A DNA stretch of 8,922 bases from contig CAADWS010000066.1 of assembly GCA_900752815.1 (NCBI GenBank), positions 1-8,922 of the forward strand, in the 5' to 3' direction. The notes under the pieces are model-generated. The model was not told the DNA's origin. It saw nothing but the letters and a program-made list of their open reading frames with translations, and did not search any database. A program made the position numbers and the translations under genes. Shown piece after piece: positions 1 to 7,100 of this stretch. Each line of letters starts with the position of its first letter. Positions within the stretch are counted from its first letter, which is position 1. This DNA comes from Bacteroidaceae bacterium. GTDB taxonomy: Bacteria; Bacteroidota; Bacteroidia; Bacteroidales; Bacteroidaceae.

Positions 1-62
1 GCAGCCGCCTTTGTTCCGGTCCGTTGGGCCGCAGGCTGCGCGGGACCGTGAGGCCGGTGGCC

Positions 63-785
63 TTATTTGCGCGTGACGGCGATGCGGCTGACCATGACGT
101 TGGGGCCGCCTGTCGAGCGTACTGTGATGTCGATGTTGCCGTCGAGGCAATGTTCGCGGGTGATGGGCAGCGTTACCCATTTTTCCTTGCCCATGTCGGC
201 TACCTTCACTTCCGGGATGTCCTCACAGCGTATGACGCAGGAGCGGTGGGCGCTGTTGGGGTCGGACACGCAGATGCGCACCTCGTAGAGGGCCGGATTG
301 TCGATTTTCAACCGGAAACGCACTTCCTTTCCAATCCAGTATACGCCCCAGTTGTCTTCCCAGACGCCTTCGTTCTCCACGGAGTAGTCAAAACCGTCGG
401 TGAGTGTCTTTTCGTCGTCCTCCCGGTTCCAGGCGCGGAGGTCGTTCACCTTGTCTTTGCTGCCGGGCATGACGTAGAGCAGGGCTTCCATCTTCTGGCT
501 TTCGGCACGGATGTCGATGCTGTTGTCCTGGAAGTGTTCTGCCAGCCATTCATAGCCGACGGATTGCTGCGGATTGAAATCATCCGACTGCACATAGGCC
601 AGCAGCGAGCGGTGCAGCTGGCAGGAGGCGGCATCCGTCGCATGGAGCAGGTCGTAACCGCACACCAGCAGGCGGCCGCCGTCTGCGGTACGGAGTTCGA
701 AGAGGGTGCCCAGCTTGTTGCCGTGGTGAAAGTCGTTGACCGGTTGTATGATGGGGGTATAGGAAGCCGGGAAGTCGTTCAGCAC
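63..785 (-). pseudogene. C-terminal fragment of the GH2 enzyme
   Basis: A GTG at 785-783 could start 240 codons ending at TAA 65-63, but the frame is continuous with the catalytic fragment: only the TAG at 818-816 and ten sense codons lie between. The first part (PIIQPVNDFHHGNKLGTLFE, GGRLLVCGYDLL) is the end of the amidotransferase-like module that closes many large Bacteroidales GH2 enzymes. The rest (about residues 120-240) is beta-rich, with WEDNWGVYWIG and WVTLPI, consistent with a galactose-binding-like sandwich. There is no signal peptide and no catalytic motif, so an independent gene is unlikely. Positions 1-62 beyond the stop contain no recognisable gene start and no clear terminator. 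Confidence 0.75.
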
Positions 786-815
786 GAAGCCCCGTCCGTT
801 GGTGCAGATGTATCT

Positions 816-818
816 CTA
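816..818 (-). other. In-frame TAG stop in the GH2 gene at a position that is normally Trp
   Basis: The codons read GAC TGG CAG TAG AGA TAC, and the open frame continues unchanged to position 63. Relatives of this family carry a Trp-Gln-Trp-Trp run here (from memory), so a single TGG-to-TAG change explains the stop. Other stops in the window are TAA, TGA and, for the sulfatase, TAG, so general TAG reassignment is not supported. Confidence 0.8.
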
Positions 819-3140
819 CTGCCAGTCCATGACGTCGTCGGTCTCAAAAAGCGCCAGGGCCTGGTGGCGACGGTCGATGCAGGCACCCGAGACGTCGGTT
901 TCCTGTCCCTTGAACCAGGTGGCCGACCAGAATACGGGCGCGAAGGAGGCATAACGGGTGTTTCCCTTTTCGCCGAGCTTTGAGGCATAGAGCAGCACGC
1001 GGCGGCCTGCCTTCAGGGCTTCCAGAGCGCGGTCGATGCGGTCGGTCTGTACCACGGAGCCGTCAGCGACGGCGGCTGGTTTTCCGGGCTGGGGATAGCA
1101 CCACACCTGCCAGCTGTTGCGGTAGTCCGTCCCTTTGATGCGGACGCGGATTTCGTATTTCTGTCCGATGGTTCCTGCTTCGAGGCGCTGGCGAAGGGTG
1201 CCGAGTGACGTGTTGCCGCCCTTGGGGATGTCGGTGCTGCGGGTGGTACCCTTCTGCACCACCTTTCCGTTGCATGCGATTTCATATTCCACGACGGCCT
1301 CGTCAAGGTCGTCGGAGCCGTAGTTGCTGACCTCCAGGCGGCCGGTGAATTCCTCGCCGTCGGTCCACACGTATTTGCCGAAGCGCAGCAGCGGAACGAC
1401 CTCTGCACCGAAGGCCATGAATTCCTTGGGCGTCATGAAGTTCTTGTTCTTGTACATGGGAGTGACCCATCCCACGAGCGCTTCACCCTGTCCCGGATAG
1501 TCGACCATGCTGAGCAAGGCATAGCCTGCGCTTGAGGGGGTGCGGCGGGTAGCCTCGATTTCCGTTTTGTAGAGGATTTTGTTGATTTGTCCGGAAGCAC
1601 GCTGGAAGTCGTAGTCGCGGTGGGCGATGCCGTTCTTTTCGGCCACTCCGCGGTAATATTCGAGGTTGAGCGGAGCGAGCAGTCCGTCATATTCCTTGAT
1701 TTCCGACCACAGCGGATGCACGATGTACTGTCCCGTTTCGTGGGTGAATTCCGGCAGCTGGCGGCGGAGGAAGTTGTGGTCGTAGTTGTGAGCCTTGGCC
1801 GTTTCGTAGCTGGTGGTGTAGTCCCAGTCGGTGCCGTCATGTTCCCAGATCTTCTGTTTGCCGCCATATTCCACGAAGTCGTCGGCCGCGGTGACGTTGT
1901 GTGCGATGCCGGCGGCGAAAAGATGGTTGGGATATTTCTTTTTCATCTGTTCAATCTGGCCGGCCATCCAGTCGAAGTCGCCGCCCAGTTCGTTGCCAAA
2001 GGCGACCAGTGCCATCGAGGGATGGTTGCCGTAGGCTTGCAGTGCCCTTTCCATCTCTTTCACGACATAGGCATTCAGGCGGGCATCGGTTTTTCCTATC
2101 AGTTCGGGATAGCCCATCCAGCCGTCCATCCAGAAAAATTCCACCTGCAGATAGAGGCCCAGACGGTCGGCGGCGGCGAAGGCAGCCTCGGGCGGGCAGC
2201 TGGAGTGGAAGCGGACGGAGTTGAAGCCGTGGCGCTTGTAAACGCGGAAGATGCGGGTCCAGTAGTCTTCGCCCATTTCGGGATAGCCGGTTTTTCCGAA
2301 GAATTCGTGGCTGTTACGGTAGATGATTTTCTCTCCGTTGACGGTGATGTGCTTGTCCCGGATGCCCAGATCGCGGAAGCCGAAATCCGTTTGCTTCTCC
2401 ATTTTCTCACCGCCGGTTTCCAGCGTCACTTCCAGCCGGTAGAGGTTGGGGTCGAACTCATTCCATTCTTCGGGGTCGTCGATGGAGATGCTGGCCGTGG
2501 GAGTGTTCACGCCGCTGTGCAGCGAAACCGACTGTGAGAGGCGGGCCACTTTTTTTCCGCTGCGGGCTTCCCTGACGGTATAGTGGAGCTCGGCCGGTGT
2601 GGCGGCGGCAGCGTTGCTGGTGACGACGGTCTGCACGCGGATGCGGGCTTCCTTATAGGAAGGGATGACCTGCAGGCGGTCGATGAAGGCATTGGCGGAG
2701 CGCTCCAGGCTGATGTCTCCGATGATGCCGTTCCATTGGGTCTGCATGTGCGGGCAGTAGGAATGGGCCAGTTTCCCGATGGGATAGATTTCACTGTTGT
2801 CCACCAGGATGGTGAGAACATGCTTGCCGGGCTGCAGATAGCCCAGTTCGTGCAGATGGGGCGACGAGAGCACGTCGTCGGCCTTGCCTGCCGGCTGGCC
2901 GTCCAGCCATACCTTGCTGAGCCACATGACTCTTTCCAGGTGGAGGCGGTAGAAGCCGGCTTCCTTGGGGCTGACGGTGAATTCTTTCTGATACCACACG
3001 CGGCCGATGTATTTGTGGCGGCGGGTCATCATGCCGAAGTCGGCATCCTTGGGATAATCGTCGAAAGGCTGCGAGCCGAGGATGGAACGGAAAATGGGCC
3101 GGGTGTTGCCGATGCCGGCGTCGTCGGTGGTGCCGGGCAA
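816..3140 (-). pseudogene. Central catalytic fragment of the GH2 enzyme (774 codons)
   Basis: This frame begins at a TTG that is really the Leu of LPGTTDDAG, a motif near the start of GH2 N-terminal domains, so it is not a true start. It carries the sugar-binding domain (about 1-155), an Ig-like domain (about 160-255) and the TIM barrel (about 256-560). GFNSVRFHSSCPP (residue 305 on) is the conserved barrel entry. GNELGGD holds the probable acid/base Glu384 (codon 1991-1989). EFTHETGQY holds Glu468 (codon 1739-1737), the likely nucleophile by position 84 residues later. An Ig-like domain (about 590-685) follows, then the start of an amidotransferase-like segment with PVFWSATWFKGQ. It stops at TAG 818-816 directly after DWQ, where relatives continue with Trp. 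Expressed alone it would have no signal peptide and no C-terminal domains. Confidence 0.8.
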
Positions 3141-3150
3141 GGCTATCGGG

Positions 3151-3162
3151 TCACTGAAACCG
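3151..3162 (-). other. Single-base frameshift site in the GH2 gene
   Basis: On the minus strand the bases read CGG TTT CAG TGA C. Frame 1 terminates at TGA. Deleting one T from TTT (3159-3157) gives CGG TTC AGT GAC CCG, that is RFSDPIALPGTTD, which joins the signal-peptide fragment to the catalytic fragment. The +1 slip UUU to UUC would keep tRNA-Phe paired, but no stimulator is visible, so an inserted base is the simpler reading. Confidence 0.75.
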
Positions 3163-3309
3163 CTGGGTGAACCACTGTTGCGGTTCGCCCAGCGAGAGCG
3201 AATCGAGCCGGTAGGTCCATTTTCCCGCCAGCGTACTGAAGCGGTCGGCTTTTGCGGTGAGCATGCAAGCGGCTCCGAACATCAGGAGCAGGATGGATTT
3301 TGCTTTCAT
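3151..3309 (-). pseudogene. N-terminal fragment of the GH2 enzyme: signal peptide and start of the mature protein
   Basis: The ATG at 3309-3307 opens a 52-codon frame ending at TGA 3153-3151. It encodes a basic start (MKAK), a hydrophobic core (SILLLMFGAACML) and an AKA|D signal-peptidase-like site after residue 21, then LAGKWTYRLD, typical of the first strand of GH2 jelly-roll domains. A Cys at residue 15 sits in GAAC, which lacks the usual Leu/Val/Ile of a lipobox, so an ordinary signal peptide is favoured. The frame could open upstream at 3423, but that adds 38 non-signal residues; the 3309 start puts the signal sequence at the N-terminus. No Shine-Dalgarno sequence precedes it. The expected continuation (SDPIALPGTTDDAG) is in the +1 frame, reached by deleting one T from the TTT at 3157-3159. 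Confidence 0.75.
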
Positions 3310-3368
3310 AGTAGAAAAAACAAGTATTGCTGATGATTTGGAAAAAATGATTTCTGTGAGAAAAGGCA

Positions 3369-3401
3369 CCGTGCGGCCGGTTCCCCGTTTCCGCTGCACG
3401 G
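3369..3401 (-). terminator. Weak terminator-like hairpin between the GH36 and GH2 genes
   Basis: CCGTGC (3369-3374) is the reverse complement of GCACGG (3396-3401). A further GC/GC pair extends the stem across one mismatch in the leftward transcript, with a loop of about 15 bases. In the leftward direction the stem is followed by TGCCTTTTCTC, a poor T-tract. It could partly terminate transcription after the GH36 gene or simply structure the 5' leader of the GH2 mRNA. Confidence 0.3.
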
Positions 3402-3404
3402 AAA

Positions 3405-3413
3405 GGGGGGGGG
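3405..3413. repeat. Nine-base G homopolymer in the GH36-GH2 intergenic gap
   Basis: An uninterrupted run of nine G on the plus strand (C9 in the leftward transcript) lies 23 bases beyond the GH36 stop codon. A small CCGGC-CAT-GCCGG hairpin (3416-3428) sits between them. Such tracts slip during replication and can be phase-variable, and they are prone to length errors in sequencing. No promoter elements flank it at obvious spacing. Confidence 0.85.
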
Positions 3414-3435
3414 AGCCGGCCATGCCGGTTGGGTT

Positions 3436-5631
3436 TCAGACGGCCTTGATTTCGACCACGTGGCTGACGGCTTTACCTCCGGTGAGCACGTCGAGTCCGA
3501 CTTTCATCAGATAGTCGCCCGAGAAGGTGCGGCCGTGTTCCGGCAGTGTGGGCTTGCGCTGGGGCATGAGGTTGATTTCCTCCACGCGGTAGTTGCGGTC
3601 GGGGCGGAGTCCCTGCAGTTTGACGCGGCCGGCCCGGTCGTTGAAGCGGGGCTGGATGTCGTAGGCGAAGAGGACGGCATGTGTGCCTTCCTCGTTAACA
3701 TAGTTGACGGCCATGTGGGCGGACTCGTAGGGCGACACCAGCCGGTATTGCGTGCCGTCGAGGATGACGGGCTGCAGGCGGTGCCAGTTGGCCACCGCCG
3801 TGCGGCAGAAGGCGCGCTCGTCGGGCGAGAGACTCTGCAGGCCGATGTCGAATCCGAGTTTGCACATGGAAGCTACGTCGGTGCGGAATTTGACCGAGGT
3901 GGAGCGGTTCCAGTTGGTGACATGCGCGCAGATGGTCTTGGCCGGGAAGAACTGTGAGAATCCCCACTGGATGTAGAGGCGTTCAATGGGGTCGGTGTTG
4001 TCGCTGGCCCAGAACTCGGTGAAGTATTTCAGCGCTCCGTAGTCACAGCGTCCGCCGCCACCGGCACAGAGCATCATGGGCGTGTCGGGATAGTTGGTGC
4101 GGATGCGCTCCAGCACACGGTAAAGTCCGCGTACGTAGTCGACATAGAGCTGTTGCTGCTCCTCTTTGAGGTAAGGCGAGTAGGCGTTGGTGATGGGGCT
4201 GTTGCAGTCCCATTTGAAGAAAGCCACTTCGGGGTTCTCGCGCAGGATGTTCTCCACCACGCTGTATACGTAGTCCTGCACCTTGGGGTTGGAGAGGTCG
4301 AGCACGAGCTGGTTGCGGTAGTAGTAGGGTTTCCGGTTGGGCTGGTGGATGACCCATTCCGGATGCTTTTCGAAGAGTTCGCTTTTGGGGGTCACCATTT
4401 CCGGTTCAATCCAGATGCCGAACTTCACGCCCGTTTCGCGGGCGGCACGGGTAAGGGCACCGATGCCTCCGGGGAGTTTTTCGCGGTTGGCTTCCCAGTC
4501 GCCCAGACCGGCGTTGTCGCCGTTGCGCGGATGCTTGTTGCCAAACCATCCGTCGTCGAGCAGGAACAGGTCTACGCCCAGGTCCTTGGCTTCCCGGATG
4601 AGGGATTTCAGTTTGTCTTCGTTGAAACTGAAGTAAGTGTTTTCCCAGTTGTTGAGCAGCGACATGCGCGGTTTCGTGCCGTCCTTTACCTGATGGCGCA
4701 AGGCCCAGCGGTGCAGGTTGCGGCTGCCCTGCGAGGTGCCCTGGTTGCTGAGGGTGAAAATGAACTCAGGGGTGCGGAACACCTCTCCGGCCTTGAGCCG
4801 GTAGGCAGAGGCGCTGGGATTGATGCCGGAAATGACACGCAGATTGCCCAGATTGTCCACCTCAAAGGTGAAACGGAAGTTGCCGGTCCAGCCCAGCGTT
4901 CCCATGAGCACGCGTCCCTGTTGTTCGGCCACCGGCTGCCCCAGTCCCACTTCGAAGAAGGGAGACACGTGCATGGCGGCCCGTGAACCGAGGCGGGTGT
5001 CGATGACCTTTTTGCCGAATTGCAGTTGCTGGCTCGACTGTTGTGCTTCGTTGGCCCAGTCGCCGCTGAATTCCGTCAGGTAGTAGGCCGGTTCGTTGAA
5101 GTAGAGCATGCACGAGGCATAGTCGGTCAGGGTGACGGGCCGTTTTTCGTCGTGGCTGATTTCGGTCCATGCCTGGATGACGTTTTCATCGTGGAAGGCG
5201 CGGTAGTAGAGCGTGACGTTTACCGGATACTGGTCGTCACGCAGGCGGATAACCGTTTCTGTTCCGCCGTTGACCGGCTGTTGTTCCGACGAAACATAAT
5301 ACAGGTAGGTAGCCGGATTGCCGTCGGCGTGGGTCAGGCTCATCGCCGGCTGGAAGAATTCCTGGGTTCCGGCGGTGCTGTAGGCTTCGCAGCCGGGCTT
5401 TCCGTTGGGAGCTTCGGGCGAGGGATACAGGTTCCAGGGTACTTGTGCGGCTTCGCCGGCATTTTGCAGCCGGTCGCCCAGATAGGCCTGATAGAGCCGG
5501 CCGTCGTTGCCGACGCGCAGAATAAGCTCAGTGTCGGCAGTGGCAATGCTGATGTTCTTTTCTTCGGCAGCCAGATGTCCCGACATGACGAAAAAGGCCA
5601 TCAGAGCAGGAAAGATTTTCTTCATTTTCAT
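3436..5631 (-). CDS. Exported GH36 alpha-galactosidase
   Basis: A 731-residue, apparently complete enzyme that would remove terminal alpha-linked galactose from oligosaccharides, probably in the periplasm. The signal peptide spans about residues 1-22 (basic MKMKK, hydrophobic core, cleavage near LAA|EE). An N-terminal beta-sandwich (about 25-310) precedes the barrel. Barrel motifs in order are LLDDGWFG (357-364), GIWIEPEM (405-412), KWD with probable nucleophile Asp475, the glycine-rich CAGGGGR (522-528) and WASDNTD with probable acid/base Asp544. A C-terminal beta domain follows. Length and motif order are normal for bacterial GH36. ATG 5631-5629 is taken as the start; a second ATG two codons in is an alternative. 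No Shine-Dalgarno is present, as usual in Bacteroidales. It stops at TGA 3438-3436, 126 bases before the GH2 start. Linkage preference (raffinose-type, mucin or blood-group B) cannot be told; other GH36 activities are less likely. Confidence 0.93.
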   Translation of the reverse strand: MKMKKIFPALMAFFVMSGHLAAEEKNISIATADTELILRVGNDGRLYQAYLGDRLQNAGEAAQVPWNLYPSPEAPNGKPGCEAYSTAGTQEFFQPAMSLTHADGNPATYLYYVSSEQQPVNGGTETVIRLRDDQYPVNVTLYYRAFHDENVIQAWTEISHDEKRPVTLTDYASCMLYFNEPAYYLTEFSGDWANEAQQSSQQLQFGKKVIDTRLGSRAAMHVSPFFEVGLGQPVAEQQGRVLMGTLGWTGNFRFTFEVDNLGNLRVISGINPSASAYRLKAGEVFRTPEFIFTLSNQGTSQGSRNLHRWALRHQVKDGTKPRMSLLNNWENTYFSFNEDKLKSLIREAKDLGVDLFLLDDGWFGNKHPRNGDNAGLGDWEANREKLPGGIGALTRAARETGVKFGIWIEPEMVTPKSELFEKHPEWVIHQPNRKPYYYRNQLVLDLSNPKVQDYVYSVVENILRENPEVAFFKWDCNSPITNAYSPYLKEEQQQLYVDYVRGLYRVLERIRTNYPDTPMMLCAGGGGRCDYGALKYFTEFWASDNTDPIERLYIQWGFSQFFPAKTICAHVTNWNRSTSVKFRTDVASMCKLGFDIGLQSLSPDERAFCRTAVANWHRLQPVILDGTQYRLVSPYESAHMAVNYVNEEGTHAVLFAYDIQPRFNDRAGRVKLQGLRPDRNYRVEEINLMPQRKPTLPEHGRTFSGDYLMKVGLDVLTGGKAVSHVVEIKAV

Positions 5632-5654
5632 AGGTATTTTGTTTTTATATAGTG

Positions 5655-5662
5655 CGAAGGTA
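5655..5662 (-). promoter_or_regulatory. Probable -7 promoter element for the GH36 gene
   Basis: TACCTTCG on the minus strand matches the Bacteroidetes -7 consensus TAnnTTTG except for one base. It lies 23 bases before the ATG, implying a short leader. No TTTG is present at the usual -33 spacing; that position is occupied by the palindrome at 5684-5698. This would fit an activator-dependent promoter, but the match is only moderate. Confidence 0.4.
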
Positions 5663-5683
5663 TGAATGCCGGGCGTCCCGACC

Positions 5684-5698
5684 TCCTGAATATCAGGA
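5684..5698. promoter_or_regulatory. Palindrome overlapping the GH36 -33 region (candidate operator)
   Basis: TCCTGA-ATA-TCAGGA is a perfect 6+6 inverted repeat, 21 bases upstream of the -7-like element of the leftward GH36 gene. A second small palindrome (CGGG-CGT-CCCG, 5670-5680) lies between them. The placement suits a transcription-factor site. No regulator gene is in the window, so the binding protein is unknown. Confidence 0.35.
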
Positions 5699-5850
5699 TG
5701 AAAGAATTTGTCAGAAGGTAGAGATTCCCCATACTCAAAATTACGGGAAAAAAATGAGGAAGCTGTGGTTTTACATAAATTAACTTAAAGAAAACGGAAC
5801 TGCATGGAAAGTCGCCGCATGGAAGGACGGGCTGTGCCTTTTGGAGACGG

Positions 5851-6717
5851 TTACGGCTGCCTGGCATATTTGAGGTAACCGATTCGGGTGTATTTTCTGC
5901 CGCCGCTTTCGCTTTGCCCCAGGACCTTTGCGGACAATAGCCGGATGCAGGTTCCCACCTCCATTTTCCGGCTGTGGCAGCTCAGGGCGTTGGGAGTCTG
6001 GCTGCGTCCGCCGGCCCGTTCGGTAAAGCAGAACCGGTTTCCTCTTTCATCTGTGGCCGTTACGTATTGGTCTACGTAAAAGTCCGGTTTGTAGGTATTC
6101 ACCTGTTTCCTGACGGAGAGAATGCGCAGATGCAATTCCGGGAGTTTTTCGCCTTTCCGGCCTACGAAATTTTCAGGCACCCCGCCCCGTTGTCCGGCGT
6201 ATTCGTCGGATGGCCGTTGGGGTGTCCGGCGTGGCGGGATGAGTTCGGCATGAATACGGGCAAAGGTGCGTGCGATGTCGACGGTCTGTTGCAGTTTCTT
6301 CTTTTCGGGTTCAAAGCGGTTGGCCATCCATAGGACGTAAGCCGGGTCGATGTAATAGATTTCGGCCAGCCGCTTGCCGTTGTATTTTCCAAAGGTGATG
6401 ATGTCGGCGTTCGACCCGTAATACGGCACGAAGAAGTCGTTTCCCCGCCATGTCAGTGCAATCCGGTTGTGGCGCAGGATGCGCATGGCCTGCCTGACGG
6501 CGATGCTGAAACTTTCGGAAAGGGTGCGGATAAACAAGGGAGGGGTTTCGTCGGGAAAGATGCGCCAGAGCGCGTAATGATGGCGGAAAGGGGTGGTAAT
6601 GCTGATGGCATAATATCCCTGCTGTGTGGTACGGCCCTCGTTGAAGCGCTTGACGGTGCGCGTGATTTCCGTCAATTCGGCGGTGGAGATGGGTTCAAAG
6701 AAGGTGATGGCGGTCAT
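5851..6717 (-). CDS. Uncharacterised protein with ExoX-like C-terminal motif and OB-like tail
   Basis: A 288-residue soluble protein without signal peptide or membrane segment, so probably cytoplasmic. I do not recognise a named gene. Residues about 108-131 (FGKYNGKRLAEI, then DPAYVLWMA) resemble the small motif at the C-terminus of exodeoxyribonuclease X-like and DUF3820-type proteins (FGKYKGK, then DPGYLxW). No DEDD exonuclease motifs are visible, so nuclease activity is not supported. Residues about 194-283 look beta-rich: a YVTATDERGNRF stretch, then VGTCIRLLSAKVLGQSE and KYTRIGYLKY, reminiscent of an OB fold, which could mean nucleic-acid binding. A basic, proline-rich linker (160-190) separates them. 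The start is ATG 6717-6715, set by a strong AGGAGG six bases upstream; the gene ends with TAA. It has its own promoter and no obvious functional link to the sugar enzymes; a mobile or phage origin is possible but unproven. Confidence 0.8.
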   Translation of the reverse strand: MTAITFFEPISTAELTEITRTVKRFNEGRTTQQGYYAISITTPFRHHYALWRIFPDETPPLFIRTLSESFSIAVRQAMRILRHNRIALTWRGNDFFVPYYGSNADIITFGKYNGKRLAEIYYIDPAYVLWMANRFEPEKKKLQQTVDIARTFARIHAELIPPRRTPQRPSDEYAGQRGGVPENFVGRKGEKLPELHLRILSVRKQVNTYKPDFYVDQYVTATDERGNRFCFTERAGGRSQTPNALSCHSRKMEVGTCIRLLSAKVLGQSESGGRKYTRIGYLKYARQP

Positions 6718-6723
6718 GGCGTT

Positions 6724-6729
6724 CCTCCT
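6724..6729 (-). promoter_or_regulatory. Strong Shine-Dalgarno sequence of the ExoX-like gene
   Basis: The minus strand reads AAAGGAGGAACGCC directly before ATG 6717. AGGAGG with a six-base spacer is near-ideal pairing to 16S rRNA and fixes this start. The other three genes in the window have A/T-rich leaders with no such motif. Confidence 0.75.
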
Positions 6730-6832
6730 TTCCTTTTAAGGCAGTGCCCCTTTGGGCCTCGGCGATTCAGTGTGGTGAAAGGCCTGGTGGCAGCGGGGCG
6801 TTACAGGATTGGCCTTATTCTGCATTACTTTG

Positions 6833-6863
6833 TAAATATACGAAAATCCGGTAATTGTACAAA
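6833..6863 (-). promoter_or_regulatory. Bacteroidetes-type promoter for the ExoX-like gene
   Basis: On the minus strand TTTG (6863-6860) is followed after 19 bases by TATATTTA (6840-6833), one base from the TAnnTTTG consensus. Transcription would start near 6826, leaving a leader of about 108 bases that contains a small hairpin and the strong ribosome binding site. Confidence 0.6.
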
Positions 6864-6965
6864 ACGGGAAGGGGGATTTGTTTGCATTTGTTGCGGCATT
6901 GTCTGTCGGACGGCATCTTCCGGCGGACGGCTCGGCCATGCCAAAGCTGAAAACTTCGTTTCCGA

Positions 6966-6997
6966 TTTGCCATTGCGCTCGCCTTTCACTATCTTTG
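6966..6997 (+). promoter_or_regulatory. Bacteroidetes-type promoter for the sulfatase gene
   Basis: TTTG (6966-6969), a 20-base spacer, then TATCTTTG (6990-6997), a perfect match to the Bacteroidetes vegetative -33/-7 consensus. Expected transcription start is about 7003-7008, giving a leader of roughly 95 bases before the ATG at 7101. Confidence 0.75.
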
Positions 6998-7100
6998 CCG
7001 CAGAAAGGAAGGACGGGCAGGATAATGTATTATTTTGTTTTCCGTCTTGCCCTGTGCATCTGCCTTTCATTGATAACATGCTATATTAACACAGAACACT

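Larger units (their letters stand above)
63..3309 (-). pseudogene. Exported GH2-family glycoside hydrolase, broken by a frameshift and an in-frame stop
   Basis: Seen: three consecutive leftward reading frames together encode one GH2-type enzyme. Removing one base from the T-run at 3157-3159 and reading through the TAG at 816-818 gives 1081 residues from the ATG at 3309-3307 to the TAA at 65-63. Order in that conceptual protein: signal peptide (about 1-21), N-terminal sugar-binding jelly roll (about 45-210), Ig-like domain (about 215-310), TIM barrel with GNE and HETGQY motifs (Glu440, Glu524), a C-terminal Ig-like domain (about 640-740), a glutamine-amidotransferase-like stretch (about 750-930) and a final beta-rich domain. 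This matches the large multidomain GH2 exo-glycosidases of Bacteroidales. The substrate cannot be read from sequence; beta-galactoside or a similar sugar is a guess. It lies 126 bases downstream of the GH36 gene on the same strand, so co-transcription is possible. Two independent lesions favour real decay over error, but sequencing error is not excluded. Confidence 0.85.
6718..7100. other. Divergent intergenic region (383 bases)
   Basis: The gap separates the leftward ExoX-like gene from the rightward sulfatase. It holds one Bacteroidetes-type promoter facing each way and leaders of roughly 95-110 bases on both sides. In the leftward leader, a GCCC-CTTT-GGGC hairpin (6746-6757) lies just upstream of the ribosome binding site. 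In the rightward leader, GGGCAGGA (7015-7022) can pair with TCTTGCCC (7045-7052) with one G-U. I see no tRNA, CRISPR or insertion-sequence end here. Confidence 0.7.

Noticed and set aside
24..983. Long rightward open frame of 319 codons opposite the GH2 C-terminal region
   Set aside because: It is antisense to well-conserved protein sequence and shows no recognisable motifs; long antisense frames are expected in G+C-rich coding DNA.
1587..2537. Rightward open frame of 316 codons opposite the GH2 barrel
   Set aside because: Val/Gly/Ala-rich shadow of the catalytic domain on the other strand, with no promoter or ribosome binding site.
4153..4986. Rightward open frame of 277 codons opposite the GH36 gene
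   Set aside because: The opposite strand encodes an intact GH36 enzyme with all motifs; this is its mirror frame.
5802..5826. Direct repeat GCATGGAAAG / GCATGGAAGG
   Set aside because: Only ten bases with one mismatch, without further copies; likely chance.
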